The position numbers and the translations under genes are program-made. A stretch of DNA of 64,000 nucleotides from positions 1,116,001 to 1,180,000 of the forward strand of contig NZ_VFQC01000001.1 of NCBI RefSeq assembly GCF_006717075.1, read 5' to 3'. The stretch comes from Haloactinospora alba. Lineage in GTDB: Bacteria > Actinomycetota > Actinomycetes > Streptosporangiales > Streptosporangiaceae. Below are positions 14,272 to 23,271 of this stretch, piece by piece (the first letter of the stretch is position 1; each line of letters begins with the position of its first letter). A model generated the notes under the pieces. That model saw only the letters and a list, made by a program, of their open reading frames with translations. It was not told the DNA's origin and searched no databases.

Positions 14272-14345
14272 GGGGCGGTAGCTCAGCAGGTCAGAGCAAG
14301 GGACTCATAATCCCTGCGTCGCGGGTTCGAGCCCCGCCCGCCCCA
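14272..14345 (+). tRNA. tRNA-Met (CAT), elongator type
   Basis: The acceptor arm GGGGCGG (14272-14278) pairs with CCGCCCC (14338-14344), followed by the discriminator A. The D-stem is GCTC/GAGC. The anticodon stem AGGGA/TCCCT has the loop CTCATAA, so the anticodon is CAT. The T-arm is GCGGG-TTCGAGC-CCCGC. CCA is not encoded. The initiator-type mismatch at the acceptor end and the three-GC anticodon stem are absent, so it is an elongator Met tRNA. A CAT-reading Ile2 tRNA is less likely but not excluded. Confidence 0.93.
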
Positions 14346-14538
14346 CCCGCACCACTTCGGAGGAAGCGCCTTCGGCTTGGAGGAACGGGTCGACGGTGCT
14401 CGGTTGCGTCGTGCGAGCTGCCGCGGCCGGAACGGCTGCGTCCGGTGGGTTGCGCCGAATGCGCGCCGACACCCGGAGAAACCCGCGGACCCGTGGCAGT
14501 CTCGTTTCCCAGCCGCCTGGCGGGCCTCGGCGCCGGGA

Positions 14539-15222
14539 TCATTCCGCCCAGTGGTAACGGTGTTCGGGTCGACCGGCCGAACCGTAGCGCATGTGCAACG
14601 TCGCCCGCCCCTCGCCGCACAGGTGCTCCAGATAGCGCCGAGCAGTGACCCGGGCTGTCCCGGTGCGCTTTGCGACATCGGCTGCGGACAGGTCGCTTTC
14701 GGCCTGGCGCAGTGTGTCGGCGACAAGTCGGGCCGTCGCCTGGCTCATTCCTTTGGGGAGCTCGTTTCGCGACGCGGGGCGCAGCAGGCCGAACAGGTCG
14801 TCGACGTCGCGCTGGGTCGCCTCATCGATGCGGGTGAGCTTGCTGCGCGCGCTCCGGTAACGCTCCAGCTGGTCACGCAGCGACCCCAGCGGGAAAGGCT
14901 TGAGAAGGTAGTGCACGACGCCGCTGCGCATGGCGGCGCGGACATTGTCCACATCCCGAAGCGCGGTGATCACCAGGACATCGACGCGCTCCTCCTCGGG
15001 GCGCTCGGGGCCCCGCAGTTCCTGAAGCACCGTGATACCGGAGAGGTCGGGCAGGAACAGGTCCAGCAGGACAAGGTCCGGCCGGTGCTCGGCGACCGCA
15101 TCCAGGCTGTCCCGGCCGGTGGCGGCGATACCGGCCACCCGGAATCCGGGGATGGAGGACACGAGATCGCTGTGGTTCCGTGCCACCCGGGCGTCGTCGT
15201 CAACGATGAGAACCGATATCAC
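14539..15222 (-). CDS. CitB/DpiA-type response regulator
   Basis: The 227-residue protein has a receiver domain (ISVLIVDDDARVARNH, phospho-acceptor D54 in VLLDLFLPD, T/K positions LVITAL and LLKPFPLGSL). A linker follows, then a C-terminal winged HTH (SDLSAADVAKRTGTARVTAR..YLEHL) of the CitB class. The GTG start at 15222 overlaps the kinase stop by 4 bases, so the two are co-translated. It should bind upstream of the divergent transporter gene at 17276. Confidence 0.9.
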   Translation of the reverse strand: MISVLIVDDDARVARNHSDLVSSIPGFRVAGIAATGRDSLDAVAEHRPDLVLLDLFLPDLSGITVLQELRGPERPEEERVDVLVITALRDVDNVRAAMRSGVVHYLLKPFPLGSLRDQLERYRSARSKLTRIDEATQRDVDDLFGLLRPASRNELPKGMSQATARLVADTLRQAESDLSAADVAKRTGTARVTARRYLEHLCGEGRATLHMRYGSAGRPEHRYHWAE

Positions 15223-17033
15223 GCTTCTCCTCCCTCCCGCGTGTCCTCGGGGGATCCGAGCGCGTCCGTCCTGTCTTCCGGCGGAGCCGCGGCTAATGGT
15301 ACGTAGGCGGTGAAGGCGGTCTCGCCGTCGGTGTCGACGGTGATCCACCCGCCGCGACGGGCACAGGCGTGGCGGACGAGCGCCAACCCCATCCCCCGGT
15401 GGCTTCGGTCGTCGCCACCGGCGGTGGAGGCGGCCTTGGTACTGGTGCCGGCGGCGAAGAGGCCGTCGGCCACCGCATCGGCGATCCCCGGCCCGGAATC
15501 GCTCACGCGAACCTCGAGCAGGGGCGGTGTCTGCGGACCCTCGTGGGCGAGCAGGAGCAGCTCCACCCACCCGCCTGCTCCCGCCGCCTCCAGAGCATTG
15601 TCCAGGAGGTTGCCCACCACCAGCAGCACTTCCTCGCGTACGTCGGTTCCCAGTTCGGCCGGGATGCGGGTGACCGGCGCCAGATCCAGGCGTAGCCCCT
15701 GTTCGGAGGCTTGAGCGGATTTGGCCATCACCAACGCCGCCAGGGCGACGTCGTTGATGCGGCCCGTGATCTCACTTCCCGCCCGGTCGTGGGACGGGGA
15801 CAGTTCGGTGAGATAGGAACGCGCCTGTTCCACCGAGCCCAGGTCCAGCATTCCCGCCACCGTGTGGATGCGGTTGGTGAACTCGTGGCTCTGCGCTCTC
15901 AGCCCCCGCGTTACGGTGCGGGCACCGTCGAGTTCGTCGGACAACCGCATCAACTCGGTATGGTCACGCATGGTGACAACAGCACGCCCGTCCCCGGTGT
16001 CCCGGCGGTTGCACACCAGGATGCGTGAGCCGACCATGGCCATCTGGTCGTTTCCGCTGCGCGCCCCGCTGAGGATGTCGTGGATGCCGGACTCCAGCCC
16101 CAGCGTCGCCAGGGAACGCCCCACACAGTGCGCATCCAGCCCGAGCATGTCGCGGGCGGGCTGGTTGGCTAACTCCACCTCTCCCTCGGCGGTCACGGCG
16201 AGCACGCCCTCGCGGATGGCGTGCAGCAGCGCTTCGCGGTGCTCCAGTAGTTGGGTGATCTCGCGCGGCTCGAGCCCGTGGGTCTTAGCGCGCACCCGGC
16301 GGGATATCACCCACGCCCCGAGCGCTCCGCCCACCAGCACCACCACAGCGGCGCCCGCGGCTACGCTGGCCGCCCGCACAGCGGCCCCCTCGATCTCGGA
16401 GACCGCTATCCCCACGGAGACGACCCCGATGACGTCACCGTCCTCGGAGGTGCCGCTGCGGACGGGAACCTTCGCGCGCAGGGTCCAGCCCGCGGGACCG
16501 AACTGGGTCCCGGTCCACACCTGCCCCTCGGAGGCGGGGCTGGGGTCGTTGGCGGCCCGGCGGCCGATCTCGTCGGGATCGGGGTGCGAGTAGCGTATCC
16601 CGGCTGTGTCCATGACGACCACATAGCGGGCATCGGAGGCCGCCCGGAGGCGTTCGGCCAGCGGCGCGACCCGGGGTTCGGGATCCTCAGCGGAGGCCAG
16701 CGCCTGCTGGATCGCCGGCACGGTAGCCACGGAGCGGGCGACGGCCAGCGCCCGCCGTTCGTACTGGCGCTCCAGTTCCCAGTAGTTGTGGACCGTCCAC
16801 ACGCTCGCGGTGACCACCACCGCGAGCGTGAGCAGCACGACATTGGCGATGAACAGTTGGCCGGTCAGCGACGGCCTCAGAAGCCTGCTGACGGACGCTT
16901 GTCCCGCTGCGCCTCGCTCCCGCACCGCGCCGGCGGCGTTCTCGTCCGTCGGAAGAGGATCCGCTCCGCTGTCCTCCCCGGCCCTGCCGGTGCGGCGCTG
17001 GCCGCGCCGCCCGCGACGAACGGCGTCCATCAA
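15219..17033 (-). CDS. CitA/DcuS-family sensor histidine kinase
   Basis: Order: an N-terminal transmembrane helix (LFIANVVLLTLAVVVTASVW), an extracytoplasmic PAS-type sensor domain (about residues 75-210), a second helix (AAVVVLVGGALGAWVI), a cytoplasmic PAS, the dimerisation box with QSHEFTNRIHTVAGML, and a C-terminal ATPase (NLLDNALEAAG, VSDSGPGIADA, GMGLALVRHA). Such kinases sense citrate or C4-dicarboxylates. The first ~50 codons lie inside a dispersed repeat (16892-17029), so the true start may be further in, near the SLTGQLF segment. As written the protein has 604 aa, longer than the usual ~540. Confidence 0.88.
   Translation of the reverse strand: MMDAVRRGRRGQRRTGRAGEDSGADPLPTDENAAGAVRERGAAGQASVSRLLRPSLTGQLFIANVVLLTLAVVVTASVWTVHNYWELERQYERRALAVARSVATVPAIQQALASAEDPEPRVAPLAERLRAASDARYVVVMDTAGIRYSHPDPDEIGRRAANDPSPASEGQVWTGTQFGPAGWTLRAKVPVRSGTSEDGDVIGVVSVGIAVSEIEGAAVRAASVAAGAAVVVLVGGALGAWVISRRVRAKTHGLEPREITQLLEHREALLHAIREGVLAVTAEGEVELANQPARDMLGLDAHCVGRSLATLGLESGIHDILSGARSGNDQMAMVGSRILVCNRRDTGDGRAVVTMRDHTELMRLSDELDGARTVTRGLRAQSHEFTNRIHTVAGMLDLGSVEQARSYLTELSPSHDRAGSEITGRINDVALAALVMAKSAQASEQGLRLDLAPVTRIPAELGTDVREEVLLVVGNLLDNALEAAGAGGWVELLLLAHEGPQTPPLLEVRVSDSGPGIADAVADGLFAAGTSTKAASTAGGDDRSHRGMGLALVRHACARRGGWITVDTDGETAFTAYVPLAAAPPEDRTDALGSPEDTREGGEA
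16892..17029. repeat. Copy A of a dispersed palindromic (MITE-like) repeat
   Basis: The ends GGACGC and GCGTCC are inverted. The interior shares GGACGCTTGTCC, CGGCGGCGTTCTCGTC, TCCGCTCCGC and the ACGGCGTCC end with the copy at 55031-55193. Internal arms CCGCACCG/CGGTGCGG pair with each other; the corresponding arms in copy B are different but still complementary. It overlaps the 5' end of the sensor kinase gene. Confidence 0.6.
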
Positions 17034-17275
17034 CAGGGCCCCGGCCCTCGGAGGTGCAATGGCATGCTCGCGCTCCCCCAGAGTCGTCGCTGGCTACGTT
17101 CTGTTCCGACAACGCAAGGTAGTGCACGCCGCGACCAATATGACCACTAAAGCCTCAACACACACAAAACAATCCCAAGGGTGGACGCAAGGGCACCATG
17201 TGACGCAGGTCGCACGGTTTCGGAATTCTCGGGCCGCGCCGACCCCCTCATCTGACCGCGTCCGGGAAAGTGGAC

Positions 17276-18589
17276 ATGCTCAGCGTCACAGCATTCATCA
17301 TCCTCGTGTCGATCGCGGGACTACTGATCATGGGGCGAATCACGCCAGTCGTGGGGATGACCGTGATCCCGCTGCTCGGCGCGCTGATCGCCGGCTTCAG
17401 TATCAGCGACATCACCGGCTTCTACGAAGCGGGAATCGACTCGGTCATCGACGTCGCCCTCATGCTGGTCTTCGCGATCCTGTTCTTCGGGGTCATGAAC
17501 GACATCGGCCTCTTCACACCATTGATCAACCTGATGGTCCGGGTGACGCGCGGCAGCGTCGTGGCCGTGGCCGTGGGCACGTTCCTCGTTGCGGCCGTGT
17601 GCCATTTGGACGGTTCCGGAGCATCCACCTTCCTCATCTGCATCCCGGCCCTGCTGCCGCTGTACCGGCGGCTGGGTATGAGCCCCTACCTGCTGATGCT
17701 CCTCCTCTCGGTGAGCACCGGAATCCTGAACATGCTGCCGTGGGGCGGCCCCGTGGGCCGCGCGGCAGCGGTCATCGAGATGTCCCCCACGGCAATGTGG
17801 CACCAGCTCATCCCCGTTCAGGGCATCGCTCTGGTGATGGGCGCGGCCATGGCAGCGCTGCTCGGGCTGCGGGAGAAGAAGCGCATCGCCCAACGGGCGG
17901 CTGTCCCCGCCGGCGCCTCCGAGACCGACGAGGCCGCGGACGAGGAGAGCCAAGAGGCCGCGCCAGCCCCCGGACTCAGCCGGCTACTGTTCAACTTCGC
18001 CCTGGTCGTCGCCGTCCTGACCGTGCTCCTCCTCGGGTTCCTCCCCGAGGCCTATGTCTTCATGATCGCCCTGTCGATCGCTCTGGTCGCCAACTATCCC
18101 AAAGTCGCCGACCAGACCGCCCGCATCCGCGCCCACGGCGGAGCGGCCCTGGGAACGGGAGCGATCATCTTCGCCGCCGGCTCCTTCCTGGGCATCATGC
18201 AGGAATCGCAAATGCTGGACGCGCTGGCCACCGACGTGATCGGTTTCCTGCCCGACGCGGTGCTGCCCTACCTGCACCTGATCATGGGCGTGGTGGGTGC
18301 TCCGCTGGAACTGCTGCTGAGCACCGACGCCCACTACTTCGCGCTGCTACCGGTCGTGGACGGCGTGGTGAGCCAGTTCGGCGTCGACTCTTCCAGCATC
18401 GCCTTCGCGTTGATCATCGGAAACATCATCGGCACCTACATCAGCCCGTTCAACGCCTCGGTATGGCTGGCGGTCGGGCTGGCCGGCGTGGACTTCGGCA
18501 AGCACATCCGCTACTCGTTCCTGTGGATCTGGGGGTTCAGCATCGCGCTGCTGGCAGCTTCCATGGCCATCGGGGTGGTGGGCTTCTGA
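17276..18589 (+). CDS. CitMHS-family citrate/metal:proton symporter
   Basis: The 437-residue integral membrane protein begins MLSVTAFIILVSIAGLLIMG. It has about 11 hydrophobic helices, the conserved VCHLDGSGASTFLICIPALL and NMLPWGGPVGRAAAV segments, a charged cytoplasmic loop (residues ~200-235, EEKK/DEAADEESQE) and a C-terminal half with GAPLELLLSTDAHYFALLP. CitMHS carriers import citrate complexed with Mg or Ca. GTG at 17270 is an alternative start two codons upstream. It is divergent from the kinase/regulator pair, which is the standard arrangement for induction by external citrate. Confidence 0.88.
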   Translation: MLSVTAFIILVSIAGLLIMGRITPVVGMTVIPLLGALIAGFSISDITGFYEAGIDSVIDVALMLVFAILFFGVMNDIGLFTPLINLMVRVTRGSVVAVAVGTFLVAAVCHLDGSGASTFLICIPALLPLYRRLGMSPYLLMLLLSVSTGILNMLPWGGPVGRAAAVIEMSPTAMWHQLIPVQGIALVMGAAMAALLGLREKKRIAQRAAVPAGASETDEAADEESQEAAPAPGLSRLLFNFALVVAVLTVLLLGFLPEAYVFMIALSIALVANYPKVADQTARIRAHGGAALGTGAIIFAAGSFLGIMQESQMLDALATDVIGFLPDAVLPYLHLIMGVVGAPLELLLSTDAHYFALLPVVDGVVSQFGVDSSSIAFALIIGNIIGTYISPFNASVWLAVGLAGVDFGKHIRYSFLWIWGFSIALLAASMAIGVVGF

Positions 18590-19333
18590 ACCGCCCCCGA
18601 GCGGCGCAGCTGCCCTCCCGCAGCCGGTGACGGAACCCGCGGACCTCCACACCGGCGCTGTCCGACGAAGCAGGGCCAGGCTGTCGGGGCGGGTGCCTCA
18701 CGCGATGCGCTGACGAAACCGGTGGCGTGGTCGCGGTGGAGACGACGACGGCGAACGCACCCGCCTCCGGTCCCGGAGCGTCGGCACTGATGCGGTGGTC
18801 CCGCCCTCGGGGACACGGGAGTGTCGATGCGACTGGCGGTCTCGGCCACCAGCGTGGTGTCGGCTCCCCCGGATGCGGGGCCGCGGCCGAGGCCGCCAGC
18901 AGAAGCGGGTGGTGGGAACGGCGTCGTCCCCGGCCCCACCGCGGCGACGGAATCGGTAGACGCTACCGACACCGGTCGTGTTCCGGCACTCGCGGTGGCA
19001 ACAGCAGCGGCATGCCCAGGGGAGTGATGCCAACCTCGCCCGGTTGGTTGAGAGGGTGGACGGCGTCCTTGGAGAGTCACGCCGTGACGGTGAACGAGAA
19101 CGCCGGAACCCCACGTAGGATCACCCCAGCGGCGACGGGTCTCCCCGTGGCGGTACGACAGCTCGGAACGCGTCTTCCGAACGGTGGCGGTCCGTGTCAT
19201 CCAGCGTGTTCGGGCACGACCACGAGGAAGTGCTCTCGCCGCACGAGGCCGACCGCCGCGACCGTCGGGGACGGGGAACCACCCGTCCGGGGCAGCTCGA
19301 GCGCCGTCGTGCGAGTGGGGAAGGGTGTCGGTA
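18590..19333. other. 744-bp stretch without a convincing gene
   Basis: All six frames give only low-complexity Arg/Pro/Ala shadows that overlap each other, and no start has a good ribosome site. I see no tRNA, no repeat shared with the rest of the window and no recognisable protein motif. The last ~50 bases hold the ribosome site (GGGGAAGGG) of the antiporter gene. Confidence 0.4.
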
Positions 19334-21334
19334 ATGCTGCTGGCTGCGGGGGAGAGCCCGTCGTATCTCGGGCCGGTCGTCGCGCTGCTGGTCGCCGCGG
19401 GGGTGATCGGCTACCTCAGCGTCCGGGTGCGGGTCGTGCCGATCGTGGGGTTCCTGCTGGCCGGGGTGCTCATCGGCCCGCACCAGCTGGGCCTGGTCTC
19501 CGAAACCAGCACGGTGACCGCAGCCGCGGACATCGGTGTCATACTGCTGCTCTTCACCATCGGTGTGGAGTTCTCACTGGCCCGGCTCGCCTCGATCAAG
19601 AAACTGGTTCTCCTCGGCGGCGGGGTCCAGGTGCTGCTCACCACCGCGCTCACCGCCGCTCTGGTGGCCGCGTCCGGGGCGGACTGGCGCACCGCTGTGT
19701 TCACGGGGTTCCTGGTGGCCCTGTCGTCGACGGCGATCGTGCTCAAGGTGCTCTCGGCGTCGGGACGCACCACCCAGCCGGTGGGGCAGTCCTCGGTGGG
19801 AGCACTGGTTTTTCAGGACCTTGCCGTGGTGCTGATGGTCCTCGTGGTTCCCCTCCTCGGCACCGGATCGGCCGGTGGTGGCGGACCGTGGGAGCTGTTG
19901 CGCGCGCTGGGGACCGCCACTGTCGTGCTCGCCGTCGTGCTGGTGGTCGCTCGCAGGGTCATGCCGCCAGTATTGGAACGCGTCGCCCGCACCTGTTCAC
20001 CCGAGGTGTTCCTGCTGACCGTCGTCGCGATCGGTCTGGGAACGGCCTACGTCACCTCGCTGGCAGGGGTCAGTGTCGCGCTGGGTGCCTTCCTGGCGGG
20101 GCTGGTGGTCAGCGAGTCCCGGCACAGCGCTCACGCCCTCGGCGAGATCCTTCCGCTGCAGATCGTCTTCAGCGCGGTCTTCTTCGTCTCCATCGGTATG
20201 CTGCTCGACCTCCGGGAGCTGGGCCGGTTGTGGTGGCTTGTCCTGCTGCTCGCACTGGCTGTGGTCGTGGTCAAGGTCGTCGGCTCGCTGGCGGCGCTGA
20301 CCGTGGTACGGATCGGCGCGCCGGCCGCGGTGTCCGGTTCCCTGCTGCTGGCACAGATCGGGGAGTTCTCGTTCGTGCTGCAACGATCCGGCGACGAGGC
20401 CGGGTTGACCCCCGCTGGTCTGGGTGCCGACGGGGAACAGGTGCTCATCGCGGTCACGGTGGTGCTGATGGTCGCCACCCCCGCTCTGGCCGCGGCCGGC
20501 GACCGGATCAGCCGCTGGCTGCTGGCCCGCCGCCCTGCCGGAACCGAGCGCGGGTCGCGGCAGGGAGCAGGAGAGGAAACCGGCGACCGGACGGGCGGTG
20601 TGCTCATCTCCGGATGGGGGCCGGTCGCTGACGGGCTGGCCCGAACACTGGCGAGCCGCGGAGTGCCGGTCAGTGTGACCACGCTCAGCCCCGACCACGC
20701 GGCCGAGGTACAGGCCCAGGGGCACACCGTGGTCCGCGGCGACCCGGCCAGGGAGAACGTGCTGACCGAGGCGGGTCTGCACACGGCCCGCCTGGTGGTG
20801 GTCTGCGAGAACGACACCGAGGAGTGCGCCCGCATCGCGACCGTGGTCCGCCAGCTCGCGCCGGCGGTGCCGAGCGTGCTGCGCCCGCGCGACGAGGCCG
20901 ACGCGACGACGCTGGCCGCTACCGGAGCCGACCACGTCATCGACACGCCCCGAGCCGTCACCCGGCCGCTCACCAGTGTGGTGCTGCGACGTCTGGACAT
21001 GGCCGAACCGGACGGTCCCTATCCCGCCCCCAGCGTCGTCGTCGACTTCGTCCCGCAGACTGGCACGGAGTGCCCGCACGTTACCGACATCCAGCCGGTG
21101 CTACCCACCAGCACCGGATGTGTCGCGTGCCTGCGCGCGGGCCGCGACGACTGGGTGCACCTTCGCGTGTGCCTGCGCTGCGGACACGTCGGCTGCTGCG
21201 ACTCCTCACCGGGGCGGCACGCCTCAGGGCACGCCGACGCCGCCGCCCACCCGGTCGCGGCCTCGGCGGAACCCGGGGAAACCTGGGCGTGGTGCTTCCT
21301 CGACCACACCCGGATCCCGCGCAAGGAAGCCTGA
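19334..21334 (+). CDS. Kef-type K+/H+ antiporter with RCK domain and C-terminal UBP zinc finger
   Basis: The 666-residue protein has three modules. Residues ~1-390 are a CPA2 antiporter with 12 helices (for example GFLLAGVLIGPHQLGLVSE, FTIGVEFSLARLASIKK, STAIVLKVLS, SLLLAQIGEFSFVL). Residues ~425-560 are an RCK/TrkA-N domain (GVLISGWGPVADGLARTL, HTVVRGDPARENVL). Residues ~590-660 are a UBP-type zinc finger (CVACLRAGRDDWVHLRVCLR, then CGHVGCCDSSPGRHASGH, AAHPVAASAEPGETWAWC). The ATG at 19334 was chosen for its spacing from GGGGAAGGG. The role is K+ efflux gated by nucleotide or redox ligands. The fused zinc finger is unusual; see findings. Confidence 0.9.
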   Translation: MLLAAGESPSYLGPVVALLVAAGVIGYLSVRVRVVPIVGFLLAGVLIGPHQLGLVSETSTVTAAADIGVILLLFTIGVEFSLARLASIKKLVLLGGGVQVLLTTALTAALVAASGADWRTAVFTGFLVALSSTAIVLKVLSASGRTTQPVGQSSVGALVFQDLAVVLMVLVVPLLGTGSAGGGGPWELLRALGTATVVLAVVLVVARRVMPPVLERVARTCSPEVFLLTVVAIGLGTAYVTSLAGVSVALGAFLAGLVVSESRHSAHALGEILPLQIVFSAVFFVSIGMLLDLRELGRLWWLVLLLALAVVVVKVVGSLAALTVVRIGAPAAVSGSLLLAQIGEFSFVLQRSGDEAGLTPAGLGADGEQVLIAVTVVLMVATPALAAAGDRISRWLLARRPAGTERGSRQGAGEETGDRTGGVLISGWGPVADGLARTLASRGVPVSVTTLSPDHAAEVQAQGHTVVRGDPARENVLTEAGLHTARLVVVCENDTEECARIATVVRQLAPAVPSVLRPRDEADATTLAATGADHVIDTPRAVTRPLTSVVLRRLDMAEPDGPYPAPSVVVDFVPQTGTECPHVTDIQPVLPTSTGCVACLRAGRDDWVHLRVCLRCGHVGCCDSSPGRHASGHADAAAHPVAASAEPGETWAWCFLDHTRIPRKEA

Positions 21335-21460
21335 TCCCGCACCCTCACACGGGGCGTGGGAGCGCGGGGGCGTCGAACCACCAGTACGCGCGGGAATAGG
21401 ACGCCCTCCGCCGTGGTTCCGCCCGGAAGTTGAATTTTGAAATAACTGGTGGAGGCCGGC

Positions 21461-22558
21461 ATGCAGTTCGGAGTTTTCACTGTCGGGGACGTCACCCCGG
21501 ACCCGACGACGGGGCGGGAGCCGACCGAGCACGAGCGGATCACGTCGATGATGGCGATCGCCCGCAAGGCGGAGGAGGTCGGGCTGGACGTGTTCGCCAC
21601 GGGGGAGCACCACAACCCGCCGTTCGTCCCGTCCTCGCCGACGACGATGCTCGGTTACGTGGCGGCACAGACCGAGCGGTTGATCCTGTCGACCTCGACG
21701 ACACTGATCACGACGAACGATCCCGTCAAGATCGCCGAGGACTACGCGATGCTGCAGCACCTGTCCGGCGGACGGGTGGACCTGATGATGGGACGCGGGA
21801 ACCAGGGGCCGGTGTACCCGTGGTTCGGCCAGGACATCCGCCAGGGCATCCCACTGGCACTCGAGAACTACCACCTGCTGCACCGGCTGTGGCGGGAGGA
21901 CGTCGTGGACTGGGAGGGCAAGTTCCGCACCCCGCTGCAGGGCTTCACCTCCACACCACGCCCGCTGGAGGGCGTGCCACCGTTCGTGTGGCACGGTTCG
22001 ATCCGCAGCCCGGAGATCGCCGAGCAGGCCGCTTACTACGGCGACGGGTTCTTCCACAACCACATCTTCTGGCCCAAGCAGCACACCCAGCGGATGGTGC
22101 AGCTGTACCGCAGGCGCTTCGAACACTACGGGCACGGCAGCGCTGACCAGGCCATCGTCGGTCTGGGCGGCCAGGTGTTCATGCGGAGGAACTCGCAGGA
22201 CGCCGTCGCCGAGTTCCGGCCCTACTTCGACAACGCACCGGTCTACGGCGGCGGACCCTCCCTGGAGGACTTCATGGAACAGACACCGCTGACCGTCGGT
22301 TCACCCCAACAGGTGATCGACCGCACGCTGTCCTTCCGCGACTACGTCGGCGACTACCAGCGCCAACTGTTCCTCATCGACCATGCCGGCCTGCCCCTGA
22401 AGACCGTCCTGGAACAGCTCGACATCCTCGGCGAGGAGGTCGTCCCCGTGCTGCGCCGGGAGTTCGACGCCCGCAAACCCGCCCACGTACCCGAGGCACC
22501 CACCCACGCGTCGCTGCGCGCGGCGAGGGAACAGACGACGGAGGTAACCACGACATGA
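21461..22558 (+). CDS. Luciferase-like (LLM) flavin-dependent oxidoreductase
   Basis: The 365-residue TIM-barrel protein starts MQFGVFTVGDVTPDP. It carries the LLM-class landmarks GLDVFATGEHHNPPFVPSSP, GRVDLMMGRGNQGPVYPWFG and FVWHGSIRSPEIAEQAA. It matches the CE1758-type subgroup that is normally paired with an FMN reductase, and the next gene overlaps it by 4 bases with exactly that function. The enzyme would use reduced FMN made by its partner to oxidise an unknown substrate. ATG 21461 follows GGTGGAGG. Confidence 0.88.
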   Translation: MQFGVFTVGDVTPDPTTGREPTEHERITSMMAIARKAEEVGLDVFATGEHHNPPFVPSSPTTMLGYVAAQTERLILSTSTTLITTNDPVKIAEDYAMLQHLSGGRVDLMMGRGNQGPVYPWFGQDIRQGIPLALENYHLLHRLWREDVVDWEGKFRTPLQGFTSTPRPLEGVPPFVWHGSIRSPEIAEQAAYYGDGFFHNHIFWPKQHTQRMVQLYRRRFEHYGHGSADQAIVGLGGQVFMRRNSQDAVAEFRPYFDNAPVYGGGPSLEDFMEQTPLTVGSPQQVIDRTLSFRDYVGDYQRQLFLIDHAGLPLKTVLEQLDILGEEVVPVLRREFDARKPAHVPEAPTHASLRAAREQTTEVTTT

Positions 22559-23154
22559 CCCGCGTCCTGGCAGTCTCGGCCGGACTCTCGCAGCCTTCCA
22601 GCACCCGGCTGCTGGCCGACCGCCTGGCCACGGCCACCCGCACGGAGCTGGGAACCGACGCCGAGGTCGAGGTCGTGGAGCTGCGCGAGTACGCCCACGA
22701 CATCACCGACCACATGCTGAGCGGATTCCCGAACGACCGCCTGCGGCCGGTGCTCGAACAGGTCGACGCGGCCGACGGCCTGATCCTGGCGACACCGACG
22801 TTCACCGCTTCCTACAGCGGCCTGTTCAAGTCCTTCATGGACATCGTGGACCCCGAGTCGCTGCAGGGGAAACCGGCACTGCTCGCCGCCACCGGCGGAA
22901 CCGAGCGGCACTCGCTGGTGCTCGAGCACGCCCTGCGCCCGCTGCTGGCGTACCTGCGTGCCGTGGTGGTACCGACAGCGGTGTACGCGGCCAGCTCCGA
23001 CTGGGGGAACGACTCCTACCTCAACGAGCGCGTCACCCGCGCCGCGGGTGAGCTCGCCGCCGAGGTGAGGCAGCGGCCGGCGCAGTCCCGCCCGGACCCG
23101 TTCACCGACCCGGTGCCTTTCGAGGAGCTGTTCAACGGCACCACGGCGCGGTGA
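22555..23154 (+). CDS. NAD(P)H-dependent FMN reductase
   Basis: The 199-residue flavodoxin-like protein has SAGLSQPSSTRLLADRLA at the FMN phosphate loop, ATPTFTASYSGLFKSFMD for the isoalloxazine site, and KPALLAATGGTERH. It belongs to the CE1759 group and is encoded in an ATGA overlap with the LLM oxidoreductase, for which it supplies reduced flavin. It is soluble and cytoplasmic. Confidence 0.88.
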   Translation: MTRVLAVSAGLSQPSSTRLLADRLATATRTELGTDAEVEVVELREYAHDITDHMLSGFPNDRLRPVLEQVDAADGLILATPTFTASYSGLFKSFMDIVDPESLQGKPALLAATGGTERHSLVLEHALRPLLAYLRAVVVPTAVYAASSDWGNDSYLNERVTRAAGELAAEVRQRPAQSRPDPFTDPVPFEELFNGTTAR

Positions 23155-23271
23155 CCACCACCGGCCCGGAACAACGCGACAGGCTTGGGAGGGACCGGGG
23201 AACAGCGACGAACAGGTCGGCGCCGGAACCGCGCCGACCACACCCCACCGACGCCGTATCGGAGCAGTCCC

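Noticed and set aside
13942-14310. Plus-strand open frame of 122 codons before the tRNA
   Set aside because: Its 3' end runs into the tRNA-Met gene and it has no recognisable motif.
18727-20631. A 634-codon plus-strand open frame overlapping the antiporter gene
   Set aside because: Arg/Gly-rich shadow frame of the Kef-like gene; codon bias and motifs belong to the other frame.
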